The notes: generated from the sequence alone by a model not told the origin. A stretch of 47,432 nucleotides of DNA from Blastocatellia bacterium (GCA_021463145.1 JAJTWZ010000030.1:1-47432), one strand, 5' to 3'; shown: positions 7,592 through 16,260, counted from the stretch's first letter. Translations and numbers: made by a program.

Positions 7592-10018
7592 ATGGGTAGG
7601 ACCGAAATGTCTGGACCAGGAATGCGGATGTCACGAATTGGCGCCGGCAGGGCCGGGTCGTTCGTCATTGCGGTGGCCATCGTCATCGGGTCGTTCGCCG
7701 CTTCAACCGGAGCTCAGACGGCAGGGAAGGGCGCGGCGCCGGCGCCGGCCGACGTTCTCGGCTTCATTCCGGGCGACGACAGGAAGCTTGCCGACTGGCA
7801 GTCGATCTCTCGCTATTTCGAACGCCTTGCCGCGACGAGCAACCGCGTCCGGCTGGAAACGATTGGCGAAACGACGCTCGGCCGCCCGATGCTGCTTGCG
7901 ACGATATCGTCGCCGGCCAATCTGGCGCGCCTCGATCGCATTCGCGAGGTACAGCGGAAGCTGGCCGATCCAAGATCGATCGAGAGCGACGCCGAAGCCC
8001 GGGCGCTCCAGGCCGAGGCCGTGGCCGTAGTTCTCGTCACATACGGCATCCATTCGACCGAAGTCGGATCGACCCTTGCATCGACGGTGATGGCGTACCG
8101 GCTCGCGACCGACGAAAGCGCATCGACACGGGAAATCCTCGATCGAGCCGTGGTGCTCATCGTGCCGTCGCTGAATCCCGACGGGGTCGATATCGTCAAG
8201 AAGTGGTACGACGCGTCGATCGGCACGGACTGGGAAGGAGAAGGGCCCGCCGAGCTGTATCAGCACTTCATCGGCCACGACAACAACCGTGACTGGTACG
8301 CGTTCACGCAGGCCGAAACGCGCGCCGTGGTCGACCGGGTTCACAACGTCTGGCGGCCGCACGTCGTAAACGACGTCCACCAGATGGGGAGCTCGGGCGC
8401 AAGGCTCTTCGTACCTCCGTACCTCGATCCGATCGAACCGAATGTGCCGCCCGAGCTCGTCGCCGGCGGCAACATGCTCGGGCAATCGGTGGCGCAGCAC
8501 CTGACAAATGCGGGACTGCGCGGCGTCGTTACCGACGCGCTCTTCGACGCGTGGACGCCCGCCCGTGCCTACTCGCACTACCACGGCGGGATCAGGATCC
8601 TCACGGAGACGGCGTCGGCGCGGATTGCTTCGCCGATCGTGGTTGCTCCCGACCAGCTGCGGGGCAGCCGCGGATTCGATGCGCGCCGCGCAAGCGGAAA
8701 TTTCCCGGCGCCCTGGCCCGGAGGAGAGTGGAGGCTGCGCGACGTCGTCCAGTACATGACGGCGTCCACCTACGCGATCCTGCTCACGGCAGCGCGGCAG
8801 CGCGACGTGCTAGTCGAAGGCTTCGCGCGCATCGGACGAGAAGCCGTCACACATCGCGAGGGAGAGCCGAATGCGTTCCTGATTCCGGTCGAGCCGGCGC
8901 TGCTTCCCTCTGCTGCGGGGTCCAAGGCGTCAACGCGCGTGCTTTCCGAAGCCGGCGCAACGCTTCTCGACGTGCTGACTCGTGCGGGCGTCGAAGTTCG
9001 GATTGCTTCGTCGGCCTTCTCGATCGGTGGCGTTACGTACCCGGCGGGTACGGCGATCGTCGACTACGACCAGCCGTACGGTGGATTTGCGAAGGCGCTT
9101 CTCGAGAAGCAGACCTACCCCGATCTACGGCCGGGCGGCGAGGGCGCGCCGGTACCGCCGTACGACGTGACCGCCCACACGCTTTCGCTGCTCAGCGGAT
9201 TCGAGGCAGTTCGCATCGACGCGGACTTTGCGATGCCGTCGAGCACGGTCTGGAAGCTATCGCCGGCCGCAAGCCTGCGCCCGCCCACGGTTGAGTCTTC
9301 ATCTCGAGTTGGCCTCTACTGCGGCGCGACGGCACCGATGGACGAAGGCTGGACCAGGTGGTGCTTCGCGCGCTTCGGCGTCAACTGGAAGCGCCTCGAC
9401 GACGCCCGAGCCCGCGCGGGCGGGCTCCGCAAGGACTTCGACACGATCGTCATTGCGGACTTGTCGCCGGCCGAGATTTCCGAAGGACGCGCGGCGAAGT
9501 CCGCGCCCGTGGAACTCACCGGCGGCCTGGGCGCGGAGGGCGCGCTTCAGCTTTCGCATTTCGTCGAGGAGGGCGGGAATCTCATTTGCCTGAACGGTTC
9601 GTCCAGTTGGGCCATCGACGCCCTCGGGCTTGCGGTTCGAAATGCGCTCGCTTCGGTTCCACGAACGACTTTCTATTGTCCGGGGGCGATTCTCGGTCTT
9701 GACGTCTCGTTACCCGAGCATCCGATTGTCGCGGGAATCGCGCCGCGCACGATCGCCTGGTTCGAGGATGGCCCAGGCCTGGAGGTGCCTGCCGACTCGG
9801 GTGCCCGTGTGGTTGCGCGGTTTGCCGAGTCCGGCAGGTTGCTCGTCTCGGGGTGGCTGCTGGGCCCGGAGAGTCTTGCGGGCAGACCGGCAATCGTCGA
9901 AGTGCCCCGCGGCCAGGGACGCGTGGTGCTGTTCGCCTTCCGGCCCCAGTATCGAGGGCAGAGCCTCGCCACGATGCCGCTGCTCTTCAACGCAATCGGC
10001 GACCCGGTAGAGAAATGA
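7592..10018 (+). CDS. Secreted zinc carboxypeptidase, M14 family
   Basis: Exported metallopeptidase that would trim peptides or modified amino acids outside the cytoplasm. The 808-residue product begins with a signal peptide (hydrophobic AGSFVIAVAIVIGSFAAS, then AQTAG). The M14 fold follows: HSTE (His154 and Glu157 as zinc ligands), NNRDW for substrate carboxylate binding, His263 in DVHQM as third ligand, and Glu339 in ILTETAS as catalytic base. The C-terminal half (about 430-808) ends in a glutamine-amidotransferase-like or sugar-binding-like fold that I cannot name with confidence. ATG at 7592 has GGAG nine bases upstream; a TTG at 7577 and a later ATG at 7607 are alternatives. It starts 16 bases after egtA and overlaps the next gene by ATGA, so it may be transcribed with the ergothioneine genes. 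Confidence 0.85.
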   Translation: MGRTEMSGPGMRMSRIGAGRAGSFVIAVAIVIGSFAASTGAQTAGKGAAPAPADVLGFIPGDDRKLADWQSISRYFERLAATSNRVRLETIGETTLGRPMLLATISSPANLARLDRIREVQRKLADPRSIESDAEARALQAEAVAVVLVTYGIHSTEVGSTLASTVMAYRLATDESASTREILDRAVVLIVPSLNPDGVDIVKKWYDASIGTDWEGEGPAELYQHFIGHDNNRDWYAFTQAETRAVVDRVHNVWRPHVVNDVHQMGSSGARLFVPPYLDPIEPNVPPELVAGGNMLGQSVAQHLTNAGLRGVVTDALFDAWTPARAYSHYHGGIRILTETASARIASPIVVAPDQLRGSRGFDARRASGNFPAPWPGGEWRLRDVVQYMTASTYAILLTAARQRDVLVEGFARIGREAVTHREGEPNAFLIPVEPALLPSAAGSKASTRVLSEAGATLLDVLTRAGVEVRIASSAFSIGGVTYPAGTAIVDYDQPYGGFAKALLEKQTYPDLRPGGEGAPVPPYDVTAHTLSLLSGFEAVRIDADFAMPSSTVWKLSPAASLRPPTVESSSRVGLYCGATAPMDEGWTRWCFARFGVNWKRLDDARARAGGLRKDFDTIVIADLSPAEISEGRAAKSAPVELTGGLGAEGALQLSHFVEEGGNLICLNGSSSWAIDALGLAVRNALASVPRTTFYCPGAILGLDVSLPEHPIVAGIAPRTIAWFEDGPGLEVPADSGARVVARFAESGRLLVSGWLLGPESLAGRPAIVEVPRGQGRVVLFAFRPQYRGQSLATMPLLFNAIGDPVEK

Positions 10019-10812
10019 CTACCGAGGGAAGCGACCGGATTGTCGCCGGAGCGCGCGAGGATCTCGAGCGGCGGATGCTCACGGCGGCCCGTGGGTCGGG
10101 CGAGGCACTGCGAGAGCTCGTACACGACGGATCGGAAGACGTCCTGCGAGCGCTCGCGGCAAACCCGGCTCTGGACGAGGACGATCTGCTGTTGCTGCTC
10201 GCGAGGCGTGATCTGCCCGTCGACCTGCTCAGGCAAGTGGCTACGGACGTGAAGCGGTCGGGCTCGTACAGAGTCAGGCTGGCGCTGTTGCGCAACCCGG
10301 CGGCGCCGGCATCGGCGACGCTCCGATTCGTCCCACAGCTGCATCTGTTCGACCTCGTCGCCGTCGCCTTGATTCCGGCTATACCGCGCGAGGTGAAGAC
10401 CGCCGCGGAAGCTGCGGTGCTTGCGCAGGTGAAGCAGGTGCCCCTCGGCGCTCGAGTTTCGCTGGCGCGCCGGACCGGCTCGGAAGCAATACTCATACGG
10501 CTGCTCGTCGATCACGAAGCGCGGGTCGTCGAAGCGGCGCTTGCCAACTCGCGGGTCACGGAGGCCACGGTTGCGCGGGCGATCCGCGATCCGATGGCTC
10601 CGCCACACACTGTCGACCTCGTTGCGCGCAACTCTCGCTGGAACGTGCGACGCGACATCCGGATCGCGATCGTGCGAAACCGTCATACTCCGACCGGTCG
10701 CGCGTTGCAGCTCGTGTCGACTATGACGCGCGACGAGCTCAGACTGCTCGCCCGCGATCCGGCAGTGCCGGCGCAGATCCGGAATTACATCGTCGCGAGC
10801 GGAAAAGGATGA
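10015..10812 (+). CDS. Helical-repeat protein of unknown function
   Basis: No family could be named. The 265-residue product lacks a signal peptide and is rich in Leu, Ala and Arg in a pattern of repeating helices. Examples are LRALAANPALDEDDLLLLLARRDLP, RLALLRNPAAPASATLRFV, VVEAALANSRVTEATVARAI and LRLLARDPAVPAQIRNYI. The recurring 'N/D-P-A/x-x-P/D' phrase at each turn recalls leucine-rich-repeat-variant or HEAT-like proteins of the DUF2336 kind. Its ATG overlaps the M14 peptidase stop (ATGA), showing translational coupling. A protein-binding scaffold is the most that can be inferred. Confidence 0.7.
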   Translation: MTTEGSDRIVAGAREDLERRMLTAARGSGEALRELVHDGSEDVLRALAANPALDEDDLLLLLARRDLPVDLLRQVATDVKRSGSYRVRLALLRNPAAPASATLRFVPQLHLFDLVAVALIPAIPREVKTAAEAAVLAQVKQVPLGARVSLARRTGSEAILIRLLVDHEARVVEAALANSRVTEATVARAIRDPMAPPHTVDLVARNSRWNVRRDIRIAIVRNRHTPTGRALQLVSTMTRDELRLLARDPAVPAQIRNYIVASGKG

Positions 10813-10908
10813 CGGAATTGACGATATCCCTTGAATCCTCCGCTGATCCCGGTCTTGTTGTCCCCTCGCTTCACCTCGGCTGATAGACTCACGATGGAGG
10901 TCAGAAGG

Positions 10909-12120
10909 ATGCGTTTGGCAGGATCGACGATTCGTGGGGTCGCGCTTACCGCGGCCCTGGCGGCGATTTTCTGTGGGAACCTGCTGCCGGCCGAGGCGCA
11001 GTCGGGCCGGAAGCCGCCCGAGAAGGCCCGCAAGGAACGGCCTGATGGCGAGCGGCCGAAGCCGGGAGATCCACCCGAGACACAGGCCCCGGCCGGCCCT
11101 CCGCCGAAACCGCTGACGAAGGAGGAACTAGCCGATGCCGTGACGCTCTCGACCAATGTCGTCAACGTCGAGACCGTCGTCTACGAAAAGAAGTCGGGCG
11201 GAATCCTGCAGGGGATGAAACAGGGGAACTTCGAGATCTACGAAGACGGCGTGAAGCAGGAGATCACGAACTTCGCCCCGTCGCAGGGGCCGATGACGAT
11301 CGTCGTCCTGCTCGAGTACTCCCGCCGGATCGAAAACGGCTGGATCACGAAGGAGGAAGTGGTCGAGCCGCTTTACGTCCTCGGCAGCCGGTTCGTGAAG
11401 CCCGACGACAACGTCGCGATCGTCGCGTTCGACACGCGTCCGTTCGTCGTGCAGGACTTCACCGGCGACGTGAAGCTGCTCAACCGCAGCGTCGAGTTCC
11501 TGTTGCGAAACAATCCGGCATTCAGCGAGAGCAATATCTACGACGCGCTGAACTTCGTGCTTCAGGGCGGCAAGAGCGATGGCATCGACTTGCGCAATGG
11601 CGAGACCTCGCGAGGCGCGGAGTACGCCGGGCTGAAGGTGGTGGAAGGGCGAAGCGCTGTAATCCTCGTGTCTCTCGGATACGACACGTTCTCGAAGCTC
11701 AACTACGACCAGATCCGTCAGGTGATAGGTGCAACGGGCGTGCCGATATACACGATCGGCGTGGGGAATCTCTTCTACAAGTCGAACGAACACCGCCTGG
11801 GAGCGGAGCAGAGACTTTCGTGGCAGCAGGCATTCCTCGCGTTGAGAACGTTTTCACGGATTTCGGGTGGCCGGTATTTTCCTGTGACGTTCTCGAGCGA
11901 ACTGCCTTCGACCATCGAATCGATCACGAACCTGATGCGCAACCAGTACAGCCTTGGCTACACGCCGAGCAACCAGCGCCGCGCCGGCAAGACCCGCAAG
12001 ATCGAGGTGAAGATCGACATCGATGGCGACGGCATCTACGGCGAGAAGGAAGAGGAGAAGAACTACGTCATCCAGCACCGCGAAACCTACATTGAGCCAA
12101 ACGACAACCCCCGCAAATAG
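10909..12120 (+). CDS. Secreted VWFA-related domain protein, Acidobacteria type
   Basis: Secreted or periplasmic protein of the 'VWFA-related' family that is abundant in Acidobacteria; its role is unknown. The 403-residue product has a signal peptide ending at AEAQSG (about residue 32), then a Pro/Lys-rich linker to about residue 70. The domain core includes VVNVETVVYEK, GNFEIYEDGVKQEI, VAFDTRPFVVQDF and YSLGYTPSNQRRAGKTRKIEV. The metal-ion-dependent adhesion site, normally DxSxS, reads ExSxR here (LEYSRR, residues 135-140), so metal binding is doubtful. ATG at 10909 has GGAGG eight bases upstream; an ATG at 10894 is less likely. The last 29 bases overlap the next gene. Confidence 0.85.
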   Translation: MRLAGSTIRGVALTAALAAIFCGNLLPAEAQSGRKPPEKARKERPDGERPKPGDPPETQAPAGPPPKPLTKEELADAVTLSTNVVNVETVVYEKKSGGILQGMKQGNFEIYEDGVKQEITNFAPSQGPMTIVVLLEYSRRIENGWITKEEVVEPLYVLGSRFVKPDDNVAIVAFDTRPFVVQDFTGDVKLLNRSVEFLLRNNPAFSESNIYDALNFVLQGGKSDGIDLRNGETSRGAEYAGLKVVEGRSAVILVSLGYDTFSKLNYDQIRQVIGATGVPIYTIGVGNLFYKSNEHRLGAEQRLSWQQAFLALRTFSRISGGRYFPVTFSSELPSTIESITNLMRNQYSLGYTPSNQRRAGKTRKIEVKIDIDGDGIYGEKEEEKNYVIQHRETYIEPNDNPRK

Positions 12121-12865
12121 CCGAGACCTGCGCCGACTTGCGACTGACGCATATCGCGACGTCGCAAGGCTTGGCCGTGACGATACGGGCGTGCCTCCGG
12201 TCGACGTGCAGTACTTCGCGTATGCGGGTCTGCGAAGCACGGTGCGGTTGCGCGACGGGCGCATATACGTTCGCCTTTCGGATCTGTTCGTTTCGGCGCC
12301 GGACGAGACGGTTGAGGCATTGCTTCGCATACTTTTCGCGAAGTTGCTGCGGCGGCGAGTCCGCTCGGAGTGGAACGCTGCCTACCGGCGGTTCGCGGTT
12401 CGCGATGACGTGGTGAGCGCGTCGGAGGCCGCGCGCCGCGCGCGGGGGCGAAAGCGACTCGCCGGCCCGTCAGGGCGCGTCTACGACCTCGAAGCGATGT
12501 TCGACCGGATCAACGCGGAGTACTTCGGGTCGACTGTGGAGCGCCCGCGGCTGGGATGGACGTTGCGCGACTCCTGGCGGACGCACGGGCACTACGATCC
12601 GGCGCACGGTACGATCGCCATCAGCCGATCGCTCGACGTGCCCGAGACTCCCGAGTTCGTCGTCGAGTTCGTGCTTTTCCACGAGATGCTTCACGTGGCG
12701 ATGCCGGCGGAGGTACGCGACGGGCGGCATCTGCATCACTCCGCGCGCTTCAGGCGTGCCGAGGCGCGTCACCCGCGAATGGCGGATGCCGTGAAGTGGC
12801 TCGAGGGATTCGCGGCAAAGAATGGAACGCGCCGGAGAAGGCGCCGTTTGAGCCGGCGTGGGTGA
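12092..12865 (+). CDS. SprT-like zinc metalloprotein
   Basis: The 257-residue product carries an SprT/Spartan-like domain. The segment from about residue 132 reads DLEAMFDRINAEYF, then the zinc site FHEMLHVAMP (His197, Glu198, His201), then HLHHSARFRRAE with a likely third histidine ligand. Eukaryotic Spartan cleaves DNA-protein crosslinks; the bacterial role is poorly known. The N-terminal 130 residues are a divergent domain with a similar beta-rich start. The start is uncertain: the TTG at 12092 overlaps the VWFA gene, lacks a good ribosome-binding site, and is the best placed non-ATG codon before the conserved part. The overlap suggests coupled expression with the VWFA-related gene. Confidence 0.7.
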   Translation: MSQTTTPANSRDLRRLATDAYRDVARLGRDDTGVPPVDVQYFAYAGLRSTVRLRDGRIYVRLSDLFVSAPDETVEALLRILFAKLLRRRVRSEWNAAYRRFAVRDDVVSASEAARRARGRKRLAGPSGRVYDLEAMFDRINAEYFGSTVERPRLGWTLRDSWRTHGHYDPAHGTIAISRSLDVPETPEFVVEFVLFHEMLHVAMPAEVRDGRHLHHSARFRRAEARHPRMADAVKWLEGFAAKNGTRRRRRRLSRRG

Positions 12866-13133
12866 AAACGAGAAGCGGCGAGCGGTCGCCGGACGAGAAT
12901 CGGTTGCGCCCCGGTCTCGATCAAATGCCGGCCGTTCGCTGCGACTCACGTGGATAGAGTCGGATTGGGTGAGTTTCCTTTCTTCTCCAGCGCCCCGCGC
13001 GGTCCGTGCCGCGCGGGGATTTTTGTTGTAGGGCGGCCGGTTGATGGCGCCGGGCCGTCGCGGGTCCGAGGTCAATCGATCGGAGCGCGGGCCGCGCGAG
13101 CGGCCACCGGCGTCCGCAGCCCGAACAAACCGC
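12866..13133. other. Intergenic region upstream of tadA
   Basis: Together with the tadA promoter, this makes a 311-base gap without a protein gene. It contains one strong intrinsic terminator at 12993-13027 and, just beyond it, GC-rich sequence with no visible motif. The 127 bases between the SprT-like stop and the terminator hairpin have no open frame with a ribosome-binding site. They could be a 3' untranslated region or a small RNA. Confidence 0.5.
12993..13027 (+). terminator. Intrinsic terminator after the SprT-like gene
   Basis: A perfect 10-base-pair stem, CCCCGCGCGG at 12993-13002 with CCGCGCGGGG at 13009-13018, encloses a six-base loop. It is followed by A and a run of five T at 13020-13024. 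It would end the transcript of the M14-to-SprT genes and insulate tadA. Confidence 0.85.
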
Positions 13134-13162
13134 TCGACAGCCCCGGCAGCCGTGGCTATACT
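13134..13162 (+). promoter_or_regulatory. Predicted sigma-70-type promoter of tadA
   Basis: TCGACA at 13134-13139 (five of six with TTGACA) and TATACT at 13157-13162 (five of six with TATAAT) are separated by exactly 17 bases. The transcript would start near 13169, leaving only about eight bases before the tadA ATG at 13177. The preceding terminator supports a fresh promoter here. Confidence 0.6.
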
Positions 13163-13176
13163 CCGCGTTTGCGTCT

Positions 13177-13683
13177 ATGGACGACTCCTCATCGCTGAAC
13201 CTCGAGCACGACGCCGATGCGGCGTGGATGCGGGAGGCGCTCGACGAGGCTGCGGCGGCCGCCGCGGACGGGGAAGTGCCCATCGGAGCGGTCGTCGTTT
13301 TGAACTCTACAGTCATCGCGCGCGGTCGCAACCGGACCATCCGGGATTGCGACCCCACAGCCCACGCCGAGATCGTCGCGATCCGGATGGCTGCGGCAGC
13401 GGCCGGCAACTACCGGCTGACTGGCGCGACGATGTACGCCACGGTGGAGCCGTGCGCAATGTGCGCGGGCGCCCTCGTCTGGTCACGGATTTCCAGGCTC
13501 GTATACGCAGCTCCGGACGTTCGCGCCGGAGCCGTGAGATCGGTCTTTGAGATTTGCACGTCGGACACGCTGAACCATCGGCTCGAGGTCAGGGCGGGCG
13601 TCCTGGAGGACGATTCGCGCGAGCTGATGCAGGCCTTTTTTCGTGAGCGCCGCGTGCGTTCGCGGTCCGATGCGGAGGGGTAG
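13177..13683 (+). CDS. tadA: tRNA-specific adenosine deaminase
   Basis: Zinc deaminase that converts adenosine 34 of tRNA-Arg(ACG) to inosine. The 168-residue product has the deaminase core: DGEVPIGAVVV near residue 33, HAE (residues 63-65, zinc ligand and proton-shuttling Glu) and EPCAMC (residues 91-96, the two zinc-binding Cys). The usual RRVYAAPD-like segment (LVYAAPDVRAGAV) follows. Length and motif spacing are normal. The ATG at 13177 follows a predicted promoter with almost no leader. The stop codon lies inside the next gene: the last seven bases of coding sequence plus TAG form the acceptor stem and start of tRNA-Ser(CGA). An asymmetric relative such as guanine deaminase is less likely, given the tRNA neighbours. 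Confidence 0.93.
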   Translation: MDDSSSLNLEHDADAAWMREALDEAAAAAADGEVPIGAVVVLNSTVIARGRNRTIRDCDPTAHAEIVAIRMAAAAAGNYRLTGATMYATVEPCAMCAGALVWSRISRLVYAAPDVRAGAVRSVFEICTSDTLNHRLEVRAGVLEDDSRELMQAFFRERRVRSRSDAEG

Positions 13684-13759
13684 TCTAATTGGTAAGGCAC
13701 CGGTTTCGAAAACCGGCGCGCGAAAGCGCTTGGGGGTTCGAGTCCCCCCCTCTCCGCCA
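13674..13759 (+). tRNA. tRNA-Ser, anticodon CGA
   Basis: The sequence folds as a class II tRNA. Acceptor stem GGAGGGG (13674-13680) pairs with CCTCTCC with one G-U pair. The D arm is GTCT/AGGC, the anticodon stem CCGGT/ACCGG, and the loop TTCGAAA gives anticodon CGA for codon UCG. The long variable arm has a GCGC-GAAA-GCGC hairpin. The T arm is GGGGG-TTCGAGT-CCCCC. Discriminator G and an encoded CCA (13757-13759) follow. The first ten bases overlap the end of tadA. Confidence 0.92.
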
Positions 13760-13771
13760 CAAGTTCCTTGC

Positions 13772-13858
13772 GGAGGAGTGTCCGAGTGGCCGAAGGAGCG
13801 ACGTTGGAAACGTCGTGTACGGGCAACTGTACCGTGGGTTCGAATCCCACCTCCTCCG
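13772..13858 (+). tRNA. tRNA-Ser, anticodon GGA
   Basis: Acceptor stem GGAGGAG pairs with CTCCTCC (13851-13857), followed by discriminator G. The D arm includes TCCGAGTGGCCGAAGGA, typical of serine tRNAs. The anticodon stem CGACG/CGTCG with loop TTGGAAA gives anticodon GGA, reading UCC and UCU. A long variable arm (GTACGGGCAACTGTAC) and the T arm GTGGGTTCGAATCCCAC complete it. CCA is not encoded (GTT follows), unlike the neighbouring serine tRNA. Confidence 0.93.
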
Positions 13859-13870
13859 TTCCGAGTTATC

Positions 13871-13969
13871 GGGTTCGGACGCCGTGCAACGTCAGCTTGC
13901 GAATTCCGCCAGGGCCGAGAGGCAGCAACGGTAGTGAGTACTGGCGTGTGCCGCGGCCCCTCCGGACCC
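13871..13969 (+). ncRNA. ffs: Signal recognition particle RNA, small bacterial type (4.5S)
   Basis: RNA scaffold of the signal recognition particle, which binds Ffh and targets membrane proteins. The conserved apical domain is visible at 13907-13931: CCGCCAGGGCC, a GAGA tetraloop, then GGCAGCAACGG. This has the symmetric loop with CAGG on the 5' side and AGCA on the 3' side that Ffh recognises. The closing helix is GGGTTCGGA (13871-13879) with TCCGGACCC (13961-13969), joined by one U-G pair. Length near 99 bases fits the small form without an Alu domain. The neighbours (serine tRNA before, dnaX-ebfC-recR after) match the ffs position in many bacteria. Exact ends are estimates. Confidence 0.88.
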
Positions 13970-13980
13970 GGCCAGATCGA

Positions 13981-14017
13981 GCCACGGATCGTCTTCGATG
14001 ACGGTCCGTGGCTTTTG
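13981..14017 (+). terminator. Intrinsic terminator after the SRP RNA gene
   Basis: A 13-base-pair stem, GCCACGGATCGTC (13981-13993) with GACGGTCCGTGGC (14000-14012), contains one T-G pair and a six-base loop TTCGAT. It is followed by TTTT. It lies 11 bases past the closing helix of the SRP RNA and 16 bases before the dnaX ATG, so dnaX is probably fed by leaky readthrough or by an internal promoter. Confidence 0.85.
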
Positions 14018-14032
14018 TGCTGAAATACCCAG

Positions 14033-15874
14033 ATGGCGTACGAAGTCATCGCCCGAAAGTGGCGCCCGCAAATCTTCGACGAGCTCGTCGGACAGGAAGC
14101 GATCACTCGCACCCTCCGTAATGCCGTCGAACAGGAGCGCCTTCATCACGCGTATCTCTTCACTGGCGCCCGGGGCGTAGGGAAGACGACGACGGCGCGA
14201 ATACTCGCGAAGGCACTCAACTGTCTGACCGGGGTGACGGTGGCGCCGTGCGGCTCGTGCCCTTCTTGCGCCGAGATTGCCGCGGGCGGATCGCTCGACG
14301 TCATCGAGATCGATGCCGCGTCGCACACTGGCGTCGACAACATCCGCGACGTCGTCATCAATTCCGTTGGCATCGCCCCGGCGCGCGACCGGTACAAGGT
14401 GTTCATCGTCGACGAGGTTCACCAGCTCTCCGGCGCAGCGTTCAATGCGCTGCTCAAGACGCTGGAGGAGCCGCCGTCACGTGTGGTCTTCATCCTTGCG
14501 ACTACCGAGCTCCACAAGGTGCCCGACACGATCGCGTCGCGGTGTCAGCTCTTCGAGTTCAAGACGATTCCCCTTTCGAAGATACAGGCCAAGCTTGGCG
14601 AGATCGCGTCTTCGATGGGTGTCGGCATCACGGCGGCTGCATTGGCTGCCGTCGCTCGCGCCGGCGAAGGCTCGATGCGCGATGCGCAGTCGGCGCTCGA
14701 CCAGGTGATTGCATTCTCTGGCGAGCGCATCGACCTGCCCGACGTCGCTACGGCGCTCGGTATCGTCGGCGACGAAACGCTCTATGACGCCATCGACGCC
14801 ATTTCGACGGCGGATGCCCCGTCTGCCTTGCGCCAGGCCTCGAAACTGGCCGAGGCTGGCCACGACCTTCGCGCGTTCACCCGGTCGCTCATGCGAACCG
14901 TTCGCAACCTGCTCGTCTCACGCGCGATAGGGTACGACCCCGAGCTTGTCGACGCGGCGGAGGCGGATGCGGAACGCGTCGTCGACCTTGCGAGCCGATT
15001 TACGGAAGCTGAGCTGATCCGCCTTTTCTCGATGCTCACGGCGCTCGAGCAGGACATTCGTCATTCTGCGGATCCGCGTTTTCAACTCGAGATCGGCCTC
15101 GTTCGGATGGCGGAGCTCCCTCGCCTGCGACCGCTCGACGAATTGATCGAGAGGTTGACGAGACTAGAGGCGCGCTTCGGCCTGGAGTCGAACGAGTCGC
15201 CAGCTACCGCGCCGGCACGGCCCGCCGCGCCGGCGCGACCGCCGGCGACCGCTTCCCGGGCGGCTGCGCCCGCAAAGCCAAAGCCGGCCCTTGCGCCCGT
15301 TACGGACGCTCTGCCGCCACGGTCGGCAGCCGGCAGCGGCCCTCCGGAGCCACCGCCGTTCTTCGACGACGAGCCTCCCGTAGAGTTCGAACCCCCGGCG
15401 CCGAAGCGGTCCGCCGCGGCGCCGCGCGCTTCTTCGGCCCCGAGGCCGGAACCGCCCGGAGCTTCGATTCCGGCCGCATCGGGAGAGGCGCTCGACGGCA
15501 CCGAAGCCATAGGCGAGATCCGTGCGCGTCTGGATGCGCAGAACAGAATCATGTTGCTGAGCGCGCTTCAGGTTGCGGAGTCGATGACGTTGGATGGCAA
15601 TCAGCTGAGTTTGACGTTCGGGGCGCGTTCGGCCACCCACGCCCGAACGGTCGAGATTTCGAAATCTGCTCTCGAGTCCGTCGCGAGCGAGGTGACGGGC
15701 CGAAGTATCAGGGTATCGATCGCCACAGTTGCTTCGGAGCAATCCGTGGAGAGCGAACAGCCATCTGCGGCAACTGCGGCCGCGCTCCAGGACCCGGCAG
15801 TACAGGGACTGATCGAAGTCTTCAAGGGCCAACTCGTTCGAGTGGACCCGCCCGAAGGAGAAACCGAGTCGTGA
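14033..15874 (+). CDS. dnaX: DNA polymerase III subunits gamma and tau
   Basis: Clamp-loader ATPase that assembles the sliding clamp on DNA. The 613-residue product has the AAA+ core: [16 protein letters not shown], Walker [11 protein letters not shown] (residues 45-54), a four-Cys zinc module (Cys64, 73, 76, 79), the DEAH-like box [11 protein letters not shown], and the sensor region [19 protein letters not shown]. An Ala/Pro-rich linker at about 390-490 leads to the C-terminal tau region. No A-rich slippery stretch like that of E. coli was seen, so I cannot say whether a short gamma form is made. The ATG at 14033 has no obvious Shine-Dalgarno sequence. Confidence 0.95.
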   Translation: MAYEVIARKWRPQIFDELVGQEAITRTLRNAVEQERLHHAYLFTGARGVGKTTTARILAKALNCLTGVTVAPCGSCPSCAEIAAGGSLDVIEIDAASHTGVDNIRDVVINSVGIAPARDRYKVFIVDEVHQLSGAAFNALLKTLEEPPSRVVFILATTELHKVPDTIASRCQLFEFKTIPLSKIQAKLGEIASSMGVGITAAALAAVARAGEGSMRDAQSALDQVIAFSGERIDLPDVATALGIVGDETLYDAIDAISTADAPSALRQASKLAEAGHDLRAFTRSLMRTVRNLLVSRAIGYDPELVDAAEADAERVVDLASRFTEAELIRLFSMLTALEQDIRHSADPRFQLEIGLVRMAELPRLRPLDELIERLTRLEARFGLESNESPATAPARPAAPARPPATASRAAAPAKPKPALAPVTDALPPRSAAGSGPPEPPPFFDDEPPVEFEPPAPKRSAAAPRASSAPRPEPPGASIPAASGEALDGTEAIGEIRARLDAQNRIMLLSALQVAESMTLDGNQLSLTFGARSATHARTVEISKSALESVASEVTGRSIRVSIATVASEQSVESEQPSAATAAALQDPAVQGLIEVFKGQLVRVDPPEGETES

Positions 15875-15938
15875 CCTGGCGCCGATCGATAGACATTTCA
15901 ACCCTTGGTCTTTGCCAGGGAAAGGAAGAGCGAAACAC

Positions 15939-16256
15939 ATGAATATTCCAGGATTTCCCGGCGGACTCGATTTTGCCGAGATGATGCGACAGGCGCAGGA
16001 AATGCAGGAAAAGATGCAGCGTGAAATGGACCAGATCCGCGTGGATGCGACCGTCGGTGGAGGCATGGTGACGGTGCAGATGTCCGGCACCAAGGAATTG
16101 CTCGCGGTGAAAATCGATCCCGAGACGCTGAAATCGGCCGACGTGGAAATGCTCCAGGACTTGCTCGTGGCCGCCGTCAACGAAGCCGGGCGAAAGGTCG
16201 ACGAGAAGCTCAAGGGGCAACTCGGCTCGATGCTGCCGCCGGGAATGGGATTCTAG
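15939..16256 (+). CDS. ebfC: Nucleoid-associated protein, YbaB/EbfC family
   Basis: Small dimeric DNA-binding protein. The 105-residue product has the family pattern: [21 protein letters not shown] in an N-terminal helix, then [26 protein letters not shown] and [20 protein letters not shown]. The ATG at 15939 has GGAAGAG nine bases upstream. The gene lies between dnaX and recR, the standard position of ybaB in bacteria, and is followed by recR after four bases, suggesting coupled translation. Confidence 0.93.
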   Translation: MNIPGFPGGLDFAEMMRQAQEMQEKMQREMDQIRVDATVGGGMVTVQMSGTKELLAVKIDPETLKSADVEMLQDLLVAAVNEAGRKVDEKLKGQLGSMLPPGMGF

Positions 16257-16260
16257 GCGG

